A model generated the notes under the pieces. The model was not told the DNA's origin and did not search any database. It was given only the letters and a program-made list of their open reading frames with translations. The position numbers were made by a program, and so were the translations under genes. 64,000 nucleotides of DNA from Ottelia alismoides (lineage: Eukaryota > Streptophyta > Magnoliopsida > Alismatales > Hydrocharitaceae), in NCBI GenBank assembly GCA_037367405.1, contig JAZKJV010000390.1, positions 1,116,001 through 1,180,000 on the forward strand. The letters are read 5' to 3'. The stretch's first letter is position 1. Each line of letters opens with the position of its first letter. Shown here one piece after another: positions 41,519 to 52,670 of this stretch.

Positions 41519-43899
41519 AATATCCAATCGAAGATTTATTTCAGCTCATGCAACAGTTAACGGATGAAATTTGTGATAATTGTTGATCATGAGGAACAAA
41601 AGGTCACAATGATTGTATGGGAAGCACCTTGTTCCTAAGCTCTTTATATAAGTATGTCTCTCAACATTCTGTTTAGGGACTTCTGTACACTTTTCCTAAG
41701 AAAATTGTTGTTCGAAGAAGAATAGAAAGTGATCAAATAACACGTATATATCAGAGATTCATCTTTGACAATCATTGTTTCCTACACAGTCGGTCAATTT
41801 TAGTAGTAATATCCTAAATTTGCTACTTGTGATTTGCTTTGACCTATCCTTAGTACTTGGTTATCATCTTACCCTTTTTTTCCTACTCATCATTCTCGTT
41901 TTTTTTCTTCTTTTATGGGAGATATGGTGATGGAGGTATTGGATGCCACGGACCTAAAGTGCACCCGAAGGAACAACTCGTCTAGTCCTGCGTGGACCAT
42001 TTTCTTGGTTCATTTGGCCTTCTGAAAAGTTTCCCTTTGGGCTCTATGATGGACTTGTTGAGGTCTCATTCATATAATATGTTGATTTATTGGGACTCAT
42101 GAGATGGTCAGTGCCTGGGTATCATTTTTTGTTTTGAGCACTCCTAGTTGCAGGAGGGCTTTTGTAATGTCACGAGGTGTTGGTAAGAGCATGCGGCGGT
42201 AAGGTTGACATTAAGGAGAATGTATGAGAAGCTTAGAACCGTGTGCATGATCCTTATTCAGTTTAGGAGAGATCCGTGAGCTCAGAGGGCAGCAGAGAGA
42301 TCTAGTGCAATCTACCTTTGATTCGTCTGTTGTGCTGATTGGGTACATATTCGAGGGTAAAAGAATTTAAAGGAGAATGTTATGGAGCATGCTAAAAGTA
42401 TCATGATCTTTTGGTCCTTGTAATTATATTTTGGTGTAGAAGTTTACAGGTGGGTGTGTCCTCAACGTCTCACTTTTTCCTAAAAAAGAAACCATAGCTT
42501 TTAAACGCATGCCTCATGCTTGACTTCTCTACTTACCTACAAAAAGAAACCATAGCTTTTAAACAGATGTCCCGTGCTGGACTTCTCTACTTACCTAAAG
42601 CCTAATGGTGAATAATATGCCTACCTTGTGACTCATCGTAAATGAAAATTTGAAATAGGGAAAAGAATGATGGTACAAAGCGAGGGTCACCCGATGCTTC
42701 CTTTTCATCATTAGACAACCCTTTGCTTCTATCCAAGCATATTCTTATCTAATTTATCTGCCAACTCTGTTGTGCTTGTTTGGCCGAAGAAATATCATGT
42801 TCCTTTAACTTAAGGTATTGGGCCTTGATCCATTTCTTTCCAAGGCATGCATTTAAAGGCGGTATGTAGTTTTGAATACAATGGTAAATAGATCATATCT
42901 ATTAAAGTCTTAATCTGAAGGTTCTTTGTCAGCGGCTCTTTTCAGTAAATAATGGAGCTATCAGACTTGTGGGTTTGTTCTTATTTGCATTTATTTGATA
43001 AGTATCGTAAAGGGTGCACTCTTCGGGGATTAGATATTCCACAAAGTAGACTCTTTCTCCTATGATGAATGTTTACATGAACTCTTATGCGGGTCATGAT
43101 TCCTACGAGAGAGGGGTCTTCTTCCTTGTCCAAGGTTCGATCCCCTGAAACTCAATGGTGACAATGATAGTGATCTCTGCTTATGCAAAGATAGCTAGAG
43201 CAACAAACAATTATGTTTTGCATGAGCGAAAAGTAGGTTATAGGAAACAGGGGATGATGAGGCTCGCCATACATGGAGATTACATGCAGAGGCCACACGT
43301 GATTCATTGGTCAGCATGTATAATGTCACATGGCTACTCAGAGGTTGCCCTAGATGAGACCTTGGAGCCATGCAAGCGACAAAAAAGAAGCCACATTTTG
43401 GAGCAACACGACCAATTAAAATCGGGGCATTCTTTCCTAAAAAAATTGGTGGCACTCACATGCGTCAATGTTGGTTCGCTTGATGAGTGATGAACATGAG
43501 CAGTGGCTCACACCGACTATGCACTGAACGAGGATGGGTTGTGGATCGTAGTTGCATGGTGTACACGTGTGGTTATCGACTATAGAGGCTTCCAATCTTG
43601 GAGGATGTTGTTGGTGTTTGAAAAGTGTTCTTTCCATTTTATATTCTTCTCTCAGTCCTTGTAAGGATTTCATTATGTTCTTTATGTTATTACCATACTC
43701 CAAATGAATGCTTTAGTCTTTTATTTTGTTGTCAAGATTCTCTCTCAACTTGCATTTAATGGACGATGATTTGATTCTCGAATCTTCTTCATGTATTTTG
43801 TAGAATCGTTAAATCGTGAGAAATTTTGTAGCCATGCTCTGGGGCTTGATTTAAAGAATCTGGCTATTGGCGAGATCTATTAATTCTCCTCTGAGAAAT
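41519..43899. other. Unassigned intron sequence
   Basis: About 2.4 kb without a recognisable gene or transposon ends. It contains one tandem duplication (42483-42598). Frames of 86-111 codons near 43155-43700 have no domain pattern. Confidence 0.5.
42483..42598 (+). repeat. 58-bp tandem duplication
   Basis: Two adjacent units share aaaagaaaccatagctttta and gacttctctacttacct, with a few substitutions. Confidence 0.9.
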
Positions 43900-44720
43900 G
43901 GCCTCACCTATGAATGAGACTGCTCAGTCCCCTCATTAATTATCTGACCATCCATCAGTTGATGGTTCGGTCCTTGACGGAGTCATTAAGACGGATGACC
44001 CAGGGGTCCGCGCAAGGATTTGACCGAGCGAAAGAAAATCTGACCCCACAATTCCATGACCTTATCCTGACCCATGAGGTTTCAACATTTTTGACTTAAT
44101 TGACTACAGAGTCGTTCCCGGCCCTTGAGGGTAGACCCAACCCCATCCCTGGGAAAGAAAAAGGTAGCACCGAGGTCCGAAGAAAGGAAAGAGCGAGATG
44201 GTAGTTTTTGTTGTTCCCACGATTTTTGGCCGGTCTTCCAAAGCAAAGAAAGCTTGAGCACTAGTATTAGACTGGAGGGAACTGACCCTGCTCATCTAAT
44301 GTGGCCGAGAAATTGGGAACTGAGCTTAGATAGGTGAAAATCCTTTCAGAATGAACTACGCATGTCATTAACGACGGAGGGCTCCGGCCTCTGCCGTAAG
44401 ACTGCCCTTTGGAGTTTGCTTTGAAAAAAGTCCTACATCAAATTCCACTGAGCCTGCACGATTTGAATGGAGGTTACTTAAGCCAACCTTGGGAAACAAT
44501 GATTCATTGCAAGGGGAAGGAGGATGACTTTTCAGATCCGACCTTCCCTAGTGAAATATGCATCCAACTCAGTCTGAGACGCTGCCTCTTCAGCCCAGTT
44601 GATCAAGTGTCAAAGATTGTCGGGCCTCGTTCCACTTGATGCTGGCAACGATTTTAGAGATGAGAGTCAGAGATGAATAGATGGTAGGCTAGCTATACGA
44701 ATAGTCCTCGCATGTTGAGG
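43900..44720. other. Possible organelle-derived (mitochondrial-like) segment
   Basis: A stretch with higher GC and a different texture from the AT-rich intron around it, with no transposon signature. Phrases such as gaatgaactacgcatgtc and cgaagaaaggaaagagcga look like non-coding plant mitochondrial DNA to me. This is recognition by style only; nothing coding is present to prove it. Confidence 0.3.
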
Positions 44721-44937
44721 AATGGGGATGAGGAGTAGAATATCCCAAAAAAATGAAGATGGATAAATAGAGGTAACCTCAAACCTGGAGTCTGATATCC
44801 CTTATAAAACCTTCAACACCCCTATATATACTGAAGGTGAGAGTATAAAATAAATTAAAAATCTAACAAGCATTTGGAAATTCCCTACTAGAGATGTGTT
44901 GCAGCTCCCAGTTGCAATGAGAAATTGACAAGGGACA

Positions 44938-45099
44938 CTACATCGCTGCCTAGATGTAGTTTAAAATTTGCAAGGGTTCTCGCATGAGGAACACATATGA
45001 GTAAATAAGCTAGTTCAGCTACATCGTCGTCCGGATGCAGTCCAAAATTTGCAATGGTTCTCGCATGATGGACACATACGAGTAAAGAAGTTAGTCCAA
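44938..45099 (+). repeat. 81-bp tandem repeat at the start of an RTE LINE
   Basis: Two units starting ctacatcgctgcc and ctacatcgtcgtcc, both with aaaatttgcaa and ggttctcgcatga. They lie just before the endonuclease start, so they are probably the 5' untranslated repeats of the element. Confidence 0.85.
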
Positions 45100-45108
45100 A
45101 AGAGGGTG

Positions 45109-45640
45109 CAAAAGAATTTGAGGATATGTAGTTGGAATATTGACACTTTAAATGATAAATCGATGGAGATAGTAGATACGATGAAAATAAGGAAGACTCA
45201 GATACTATTCTTCAGGAGACAAAATGGGTTGGAGAGAAAGAAACGGAGATCGAGAAGACATGCTCTAAATTATGGTAATCAAGTAGAGAGAGGGGTAGAA
45301 ATGGTGTTGGAATGGTTGTTCATAAGGATTCGAAGAATAGCGTGATTGAGGTGCAAAATTTTGGTGATAGGATTATTTTGCTAAAATTGGTGCTGGGAGA
45401 TGTTATGAATATAATCTCAGTTTATGTGCCACAAGTTAGTTTAGATGAAAGGATTAAACAAGCTTTTTTGGGAGGATTTGGATAAGATTATGCAAGGAAT
45501 CTCACAAAGAGAGATGATTTGCCTAGGTGATCTTACTGGACATGTGGGAAAGGCTGCTTTAGGGTACACTAGTGTTCATGGAGTCCATGGCTTCGGGGAT
45601 AGAAATGAAGAGGGAAAAGTCGTCTTCGACTTTTAACAGT
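45109..45640 (+). pseudogene. RTE endonuclease (APE type)
   Basis: Starts LRICSWNIDTLNDKSMEIVD (the APE N-terminal Asn motif), then degenerates where QETKW is expected (FFRRQNG). After frameshifts it reads QGISQREMICLGDLTGHVGK and VHGVHGFGDRNEEGKVVFDF. In live copies it nicks target DNA; here several shifts and stops break it. Confidence 0.85.
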
Positions 45641-47058
45641 TTATGATCTTTTCATAGCAAACACTCTTTTCATGAAGAGGGAGGAGCATTTAATTACTTA
45701 TAAGAGTAGCCCGACTTAAAAATAGATAGACTACTTTACGATGAGGAGAAGAGATCGGTTGTGTTGCAAAGATTGCAAAGTAATCTCGGGAGAGAGCTTG
45801 GCATCTCAGGCTCAACATCGCTTGCTAATCATGAATATGCAAATGAAAAGGTTGGCAAAGAAAAGGATGGTTGCCAAGATCATTAAAACTAAATGATGGA
45901 ATCTTCAATTGGAGCAATCAAGCTTCAAGGAGAAGGTTTTAGAAGACTTATCCTGGGATTGTAACAGAAGTGCAAACGAGATGTGGGAAGCAGTAACATC
46001 TTGTATCCAAGGGTAGCCAAAGAGATGCTAGGTGCATATAGGGGAGGAGTACCAGACCAAAAGGAGGCTTGGTGATGGAGTAAAGGAGTGCAAGAGAAGC
46101 TTAAAATTAAAAGTGCTTGCTTTAAAGCTATGTATAAGGATAGAACATATGAAACTGTCACAAACTACAAAACAACTAAGGAAGTAAAGGCTGTAAGTGA
46201 AGTTAAGTCGAAATCTTATGAAGTTTTGTACAAAAAGCTAGACTTGAAGGAGGGTCAGAAGGATATATTCAGATTGACCAAAGAAAAAGAAAGGGAGACC
46301 AAAGATCTTTTCAAGTGACATGCATCAAGGATGAGGAAGGACATGTGCTTGTTACTCAATAGGATATAGAGACTTATGAAAGCAGTCTTTCCATAGCTTT
46401 CCATCTGGGAAGGGAATAAAGAGTTTACTTTGGGAGATCTTGCTGGTAGTGAATGTTACTTGAATCATACAAGCTATAGACGGATACAAAGGAAGTAGAG
46501 GAGGCTTTAAAGGTTATGAAACCTGGGACCTGATGACATTCCTACAGAAGTTTAGAGAGTTATAGGTAAAATGGGCTTGACTTGGCTCACAAATTTATTC
46601 GATATTATTTGGCGAAGCAAGAAGGCCTAAAGAATGGAGGAGAAGCATTCTTTTTAAGAATAAAGCAAATATTAAAAATTGTTCGAATTATAGATGTATC
46701 AAACTGATGAGTCATTATGAAAATTTGGCAACGTGTGATCGAAAGAGATTGAGGAAAGTTTCCAAAGTAACTGAAAATCAATTCAAATTCATGTTAGGTC
46801 GCTCAACTATTGAATCTATCCACTTGTTGAGAACAATGGAGATTCAAAAGCTAAAAAGAACATCTATATAATTTTGATTGATTTGGAGAATGCTTATGAT
46901 TTAGTCCCATGAGAGATATTGTGGAGAGTTTTGGAGAAGAGACAAGTATATGTCCTATACATTAACTTTATAAAGGATATGTATGATGGTGTTTCATCTT
47001 GTATAAGGTTCCAGTCTGGGAAGACTGACTATTTTAACATCAGCATCGGTCTGCATCA

Positions 47059-47252
47059 TAGTCTCAAATAAAGCAAAATTTCGACAAAATGTTGGCGAAA
47101 TTTCTGTTTCGGCACCCTACGAAGTCGAAATATCGATATATACCATTCCTTCACAAATCTAGGTCGATTTTGGCCGGAATTGGCGAAATTTTGAAATTGT
47201 TTCATTTTTTCACCATCTCGAAACGTAATTGAAATAGAGATTTAAAACCTTA
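47059..47252. mobile_element. Small DNA element (194 bp) in the RTE RT
   Basis: Flanked by the 10-bp duplication gtctgcatca (47049-47058, 47253-47262). Ends tagtctcaaat and, reversed, taaggttttaaat. The body is rich in gaaattt/tcgaaa motifs like the next element. A 9-10 bp duplication suggests a Mutator-type mechanism. Confidence 0.78.
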
Positions 47253-47457
47253 GTCTGCATCAAGATGCAGCTTTGATTCCATTCCTTTTTACGTTGATAA
47301 TGGACGAGTTGACTAGGCACATTTAGGATGAGATGCCTTGGTGTATGCCTTGATGTATGTTGTTCGTCGATGATATTGTATTGATTGATGAGACTAGAAA
47401 TGGAGTAAATAAGAAGCTGGAGATTTGGAGACATGCCTTAGAGACTAAAGCATTTCG

Positions 47458-49040
47458 CAAGGCCTTAAATGTCGGATTTCGATTTCGTTTCGGTACAAGC
47501 CTGCAAAGAGAAATTCAGTGGAATTTAGGTGAAATGACTGGAAATTAGGGAAATTGCTAGGAAAATTATTGTTTTCTAAAGTTAAGTTTTTCTAGTATTC
47601 TTTAACTCAATAAATGAGATAGAAATGCACAGTTGTTTTGCTAATAGTAAGATATTAGCATGACATGTTACATTAAATTTCCATCCAATCACTCCAACAG
47701 TAAAAAAGTAGTATGTTGCTCAGAACCAGAACAATATTTAGAATCGGAATTAAAAGCCATTATTTTCACCTCTTGAACATGAAGAGAATGGTGACACGTA
47801 CAATAATAACAGAGAAAAACATATGCCAACAAAGAGTACTGGCAAAATGATATCTTATTTAAGAAATTGAAGATCGAAATTATATTTTAAGACTTGTATC
47901 TAACCAAAATACTTTTAACTTAGAAATATATTTGATTTTAGAAATAAAATAAAAAAACACGCATACACATAAACACAATTCTTTCCAACATGTATGTCTA
48001 ATAAATGCATTTTATATCTTATAATCATAAAATATATGCTATACAATACACAAGCAAATCAATTAACACCAAGAAACTGCATAGCATTCACAAGTGCAAT
48101 ATATATCCAACCTGATAGTAGGCAAATACTTACAGTTACAAGATTTGGAAGGTTGCTAACAACCTAGCACTTGCACATTCGCATGTACTCCTTGTAGTAG
48201 AGAGAAGCCGAAAAAAGTAAAGCCTTAATTTCGGATTTCGATATTGTTTTGCCAAGTCCGGAAAGAGAAATTTCGGAGAATTTTGATGAAATCGTTGGAA
48301 GTCTTGGAAATGACTCTAAACTTATTTTTTTCCAAAAAATTAAGGTTTTTAATATTCTCAAGTCAATAAATAAAATAGAAATGCACACTTATTTGAAAAA
48401 GGGATATGTAAATATAAGTTTTGAAGTAGTATTATCAGCATGATCATCACACATGTTGATATGCAGAGCAATAATTTCTTAGAGTCAGAACTATATGCTA
48501 AACTGTTAGCAAAAGCCATTATAATCACATCGTTAATAAGAATGAGGTGACACATATAATAACTTCTAATCAAAACATATATATCAAAATAAAGAAATGA
48601 TAAAAAAAAAGAAAGCTCTTCGGTTAAAACTTGAATTTAACTCTTAAATCTTGTGTTTAACTTCTTTGATTTGGGCTTAGATCTAAAAATTAGAGATTAA
48701 CTAAAGAAACTTCTTCAAACAATGTAAAAGAACTCAACACATTAGCAAATAAATAAGTGAAAAATCATCAATATATGTAAATTTTGATCATTTGATGAAA
48801 GTGAAGGATAAGTGAAAATTCATTAATATATGTAAATTTTGATGAAAACGAAAGGTAGATTCCCTTATTTTGTTGTTTCGCTGAAGCAACACGCAAGTTC
48901 GATGAAATTTTGTTAACATTTCAATGATATTTCGTTGAAATCCTAGAAAAAGAAATAAGGTAGCATTTTAATTTCGGTAACCTAGAGAAATGGAAATTTT
49001 AAAGAAATTCAATGGAATTTCGTTGAATTTTGAGGCCATG
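47458..49040. mobile_element. DNA element (about 1.58 kb) in the RTE RT, internally duplicated
   Basis: Ends caaggccttaaat and, reversed, catggcctcaaaa. The flanks gcatttcg and agatttcg could be an 8-bp duplication with two changes. It contains two diverged tandem units (about 47460-48215 and 48216-49000), both starting ccttaa-t-tcggatttcgat. No protein-coding signal. Confidence 0.72.
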
Positions 49041-49805
49041 AGATTTCGTATAAGTATGTCTAAGACTGAATATATCGAGTGCACTTTTGATGGAAACTGT
49101 ATTGAAGGAGTCGAAGTGAAGATTGGAGACAATACCATTCAAGAGAAAGATTCTTTTAGATACTTGGGATCTATTTTGCAAAAAGATGAGAAAATTGATG
49201 GAGATGTTACTCATATAATAAATGCAGGTGGGCTAAAGTGGAGAGGAGCCTCTACTGTTCTTTGTAATAATAAAATACATTTGAAAGTCAAAGGAAGGTA
49301 TTACAAAGCAGTCATGAGACCTGCTATGCTCTACGGATTAGAATGTTGGCATGCGAACCATAGACATGTGCAGAGAATGATATTAGTAGAAATGAAAAAT
49401 GCTAAGGTGTATGATGCGATCAGAAGAAAAGTTGATGTGACTCTGGTAGAGGATAAGATGTAAGAAAACTGTTTAAGATGGTTTGGTCATTTGCAAAGGA
49501 GTTCGATTGATGCACCGATTAGATGGTACTAGATTTGGGATGTTGAGCCGGTTAAGAGAGGGCGAGCAATGCCCAAAAAGTCTTGGAATGAGACTATCCG
49601 AAAAGATCTTAGTTATTTGGATTTAAACCCGAGAATGACCCAAAATAGACCTGAATAGAGGCAAAATATATATATAGCCGACCCTGTTTAATTGTGGGAA
49701 AAGGCTTTGTTGTTGTTCTAACAAACCCTGATTTGATTTCTAATACTTCCAAGTAACTTAAATTTTCCACGCTATAATTTGATACTGTAAATTTAATTTA
49801 TTTAT

Positions 49806-51178
49806 GGGATTTTTACCTACATGACCATGTGTACTTTCATAGTTACAACCTGATCCCTCCATAATTCATAATTAGACCTAAACCCCTAAATAGTTACTTG
49901 TCTTACATCCCAATCCCTGTCGTTATTTGACTTCACTATCTCAACAAACAATTGAGTTGATTTAACCATACAACATCCTATGGCTGAGATTTTTATTTAT
50001 ATTTTGTTTTTTATTCACCTCCTTCCTCATTTCCCAGTTTCTCTCCCTCCCTTGACCCTCACCACTGCGTCCCATCCCCATTCCTTATCCTCATCCACCT
50101 CCATCGACCTTCCCCATCCCCTTTTGGCCCCTTCACCTGACCAAAACCATCAATGCCACCACCTCCTCACTGACATCCCCCGACCCATTTGCATGGATGG
50201 AGGAGGAGACCCTCACCACACCGCACGAAATTGCTGCGAGGTGGTGGGAAAGCTTGTTTACGCTCATAATTTTGCTACCTTCAGGCATGAGAAAGATGGA
50301 GGCTGTGGAGGGGTCATTGCATGAAAGCTTCTGGTTTAGTTTGTAGAAACGAGTGACAATGAGACGTGGGTGGTCATCGGTCCTGAGATTTTGCCTGAAC
50401 CACATGACAGTAGGGCAGCCCTCTCGTGCAGTATTAGTGACTCTTGTGGGGTGAGAAGAGGCCAGGAGAATGGGCTGCGATGGTGTTGGACTGGAGGAGG
50501 TTGGAGGTCGTTGGTACCCATTAATCGAAGTTGGATGGGGCCACATTTTGCCCGTTTCTCTTTCAAGTTTTCATCTGCTACTCAGAAATTCCAACATCCC
50601 CAATCAGCTGAATCCATACCCAAAATCTCTTCTTTTACTTGTGATTTTCTGACGGGAACAATGCCCCCTGCTCATAAATCAGAAGACATAAGACAATTCT
50701 CTTCCAATTCTCTGTTTGAGTGGGACAGAGAGAGAAAAGAAGGCGATTTCTTCTCCTGTACATGACCTCCTTTCAGCAACTCATCAATCCTTATAGTCCA
50801 TGCAGAGGAACCTACTCGCTAAATCGAGAGAACTAAATCTTTATCGATATCCATATACTGAAACCCATCTCAGGAAATTTCTTTTCTAGTAAGCTTCTCC
50901 TTCCTCCCATGTTCTGCCACCAGAAAGAGTTGCATTTTTTTGCTCATTAATGGAGAAGAGAAGGGCGCAAACCAGAAATGACATGTATATAAAAGGACAA
51001 ACTTATCCATTTTTAACGGCTACCGTAAAAGATTTTGGAGAAAGATGAACAGATGTTAATACAAGTGGAGTGTCATGTGACAGTTAGTCATTATCCGGAG
51101 GGCTGGGGTGTAATTATGAATTATGGAAGGGTCATGTTGTAAGTACAAAATATACGTGCTTGCAGGTATAAAAATCAC
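49806..51178. mobile_element. MULE-like element (about 1.37 kb) with long inverted ends
   Basis: The left end gggatttttacctacatg and the reversed right end gtgatttttatacctgcaag remain similar for about 80 bp, sharing ttccataattcataatta-type sequence. Long inverted ends with a moderately GC-rich core fit a non-autonomous Mutator-like element. The target duplication is unclear in the AT-rich flank. Frames of 110-140 codons inside lack any domain. Confidence 0.7.
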
Positions 51179-51713
51179 TGTATTTAAATGAAATAAAAAA
51201 AATTAACACCTAAAAAATATCGGAAAACCCGATGAAAGCCATTTGATCAAATCCTTAATTTGTGCTTGCATCATGAATACTGGATCTCTTGTCCATTTAG
51301 TTGTGTGATTCTATTTCTGGCGATGGTTCTTTGATTCTTCTTCAGCCCTTTAGAAAGGGACAAAGGATTGGATTATATCTGCCCACTGTTTCTGCAGTTG
51401 GCTGCTGTGATTGCTCTTGATTTTTTATCGTTAATATTGATCTCAATTTAGCTTTAAGCACTTTACTATTTGAATTGAAGCATAAGCTTAAAAAGAGAAG
51501 TGTGCTTTAAGCTCTCTTTTCTCCTTTCTTCACTTTCTGTCATCATCTTTCTTACCCATCTCTGTCTATAGACATGTTTATATCTTAGAAACTTTCTCGA
51601 TGAGTAAGGCAGGTAGATTTACTATTTGGGCGTTGGTTAGTCGTTAACCTACTCGAGAGAAGTGAACTTCCAAAAAGAAAATTTCGTATTCCTAATTTTG
51701 GTGTTAATCTCAG

Positions 51714-51932
51714 ATTGATCCAGAAGAGGAGAGGAGGATATTGGCAAAAGAAAAGAAAGCATCAATGCAGAACTTCACGAACACGCTTAAACGGCACACC
51801 CTTGTTCTGAAGAAGAGAGATCTGATGAGGAGAAAAGCAGAGGGAGACAAGAAAAAAGTCATAAATCAACTTTTAGCCGCAGAAGGCCTTGAACTTGATT
51901 TGAGTAATGAAGATAGTGACGAAGCTAAATAA
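51714..51932 (+). CDS. DnaJ/J-domain protein, last exon
   Basis: Follows acceptor ttaatctcag in phase 0: IDPEEERRILAKEKKASMQN, then TLKRHTLVLKKRDLMRRKAE and NQLLAAEGLELDLSNEDSDE, ending AK and taa at 51930-51932. The tail is basic, coiled-coil-like and then acidic at the very end. With the two upstream exons it gives an uninterrupted frame from mid J domain to stop. Probably a soluble co-chaperone; the organelle or compartment cannot be judged without the N-terminus. Confidence 0.9.
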   Translation: MDPEEERRILAKEKKASMQNFTNTLKRHTLVLKKRDLMRRKAEGDKKKVINQLLAAEGLELDLSNEDSDEAK

Positions 51933-52150
51933 ATAGTGTCCGGGTACATATTGCGTCTGGAATCTTTATCAGCAAAAGGTTGTATTTGTACATGTAAGCA
52001 AAGCAAAAGTAGCAATTTTATTGTGTAGGTATCGATTACTACTGCTGGTGTATACCATTTGTTAAAGTTGAGATCGTTGTATATATTACTCAAAATTAAC
52101 AGCTTTGGGGTAAATTGACTACTGTGAGTGACCTTGATAAGCCTACGTGA
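51933..52150 (+). other. Probable 3' untranslated region of the J-protein gene
   Basis: T/G-rich sequence (ttgtatttgtacatgtaag, attttattgtgtagg) of the kind that directs plant polyadenylation; the exact end is unknown. Confidence 0.5.
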
Positions 52151-52541
52151 CAATGCCTATACTGTCTTTCAAAAAAGAATTTAAACTGGTACTGCCAGTT
52201 ATGGTTTGTCCCAAGTTTCTAATGATGGCTTGCACTGATGTGAGCTTTGCCATGTAGGGATGATACAGCATCTCAAAGGTTGCTTATCTCACAATAATTG
52301 CAGCATGAAACCAATACTAACAAGAGTTGCAATCTATCTGCTAAACTGAATTACTCGATAGTACAAAAGATGGAACCCTAACCGTTATGATAGACACTAA
52401 AGAAAACCGAACACAAAAATATCATGGTTGATTTCTGGCAATACAGAATTCTAAATCCCGTAGTGTAATGCTCCAAGGAGTTCAAGGAGGAGTTGAATGT
52501 AAGTATTCTCCACAGAACTGGGAAAATGGCAAAAAATGTAC

Positions 52542-52670
52542 ATTAGCATTCAACCTTCTCAATTTTCACCCCAACCAATCAATCAAGTATCCTCCTCCCT
52601 GCTGCATTAGCATTCAACCTTCTCAATTTTCACCCCCAACCAATCAATCAAGTATCCTCCTCCCTGCTGC
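52542..52670 (+). repeat. 64-65 bp tandem duplication, nearly identical
   Basis: Two units from attagcattcaaccttctca to tcctccctgctgc differ by one inserted c, so the duplication is recent. Confidence 0.93.

Larger units (their letters stand above)
46440..49463 (+). pseudogene. RTE reverse transcriptase, interrupted twice
   Basis: Pieces in order: FIKDMYDGVSS-like region near 46970, then the 194-bp insertion, then the catalytic FVDD in [20 protein letters not shown] (from 47357). After the 1.6-kb insertion it resumes with FRISMSKTEYIECTFDGN, FRYLGSILQKDEKIDGDVTH and YKAVMRPAMLYGLECWHANH, ending near 49463. Confidence 0.87.
44938..49719 (+). mobile_element. RTE-clade LINE, near full length, with two later insertions
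   Basis: 5' repeats, APE endonuclease, RT and a tail ending tttgttgttgttc. Two insertions interrupt the RT: 47059-47252 and 47458-49040. Sense to the host gene. It is the most complete RTE copy in the window but heavily mutated. Confidence 0.87.
33083..51713 (+). other. Giant intron of the J-protein gene (18,631 bp)
   Basis: Starts gtgaattg and ends gttaatctcag. It is filled with transposons: an L1 LINE (minus), a copia LTR carrying a hAT-like insertion, an RTE fragment, a SINE, two longer RTE LINEs, and a MULE-like element. 33083-34756 has only a CA/TG tract, a ggcccaac-rich patch at 34020-34150 like plant non-autonomous hAT ends, and AT-rich filler. Confidence 0.88.

Noticed and set aside
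43155..43703. 86-111 codon frames in the giant intron
   Set aside because: No recognisable domain, no splice context, both strands open.
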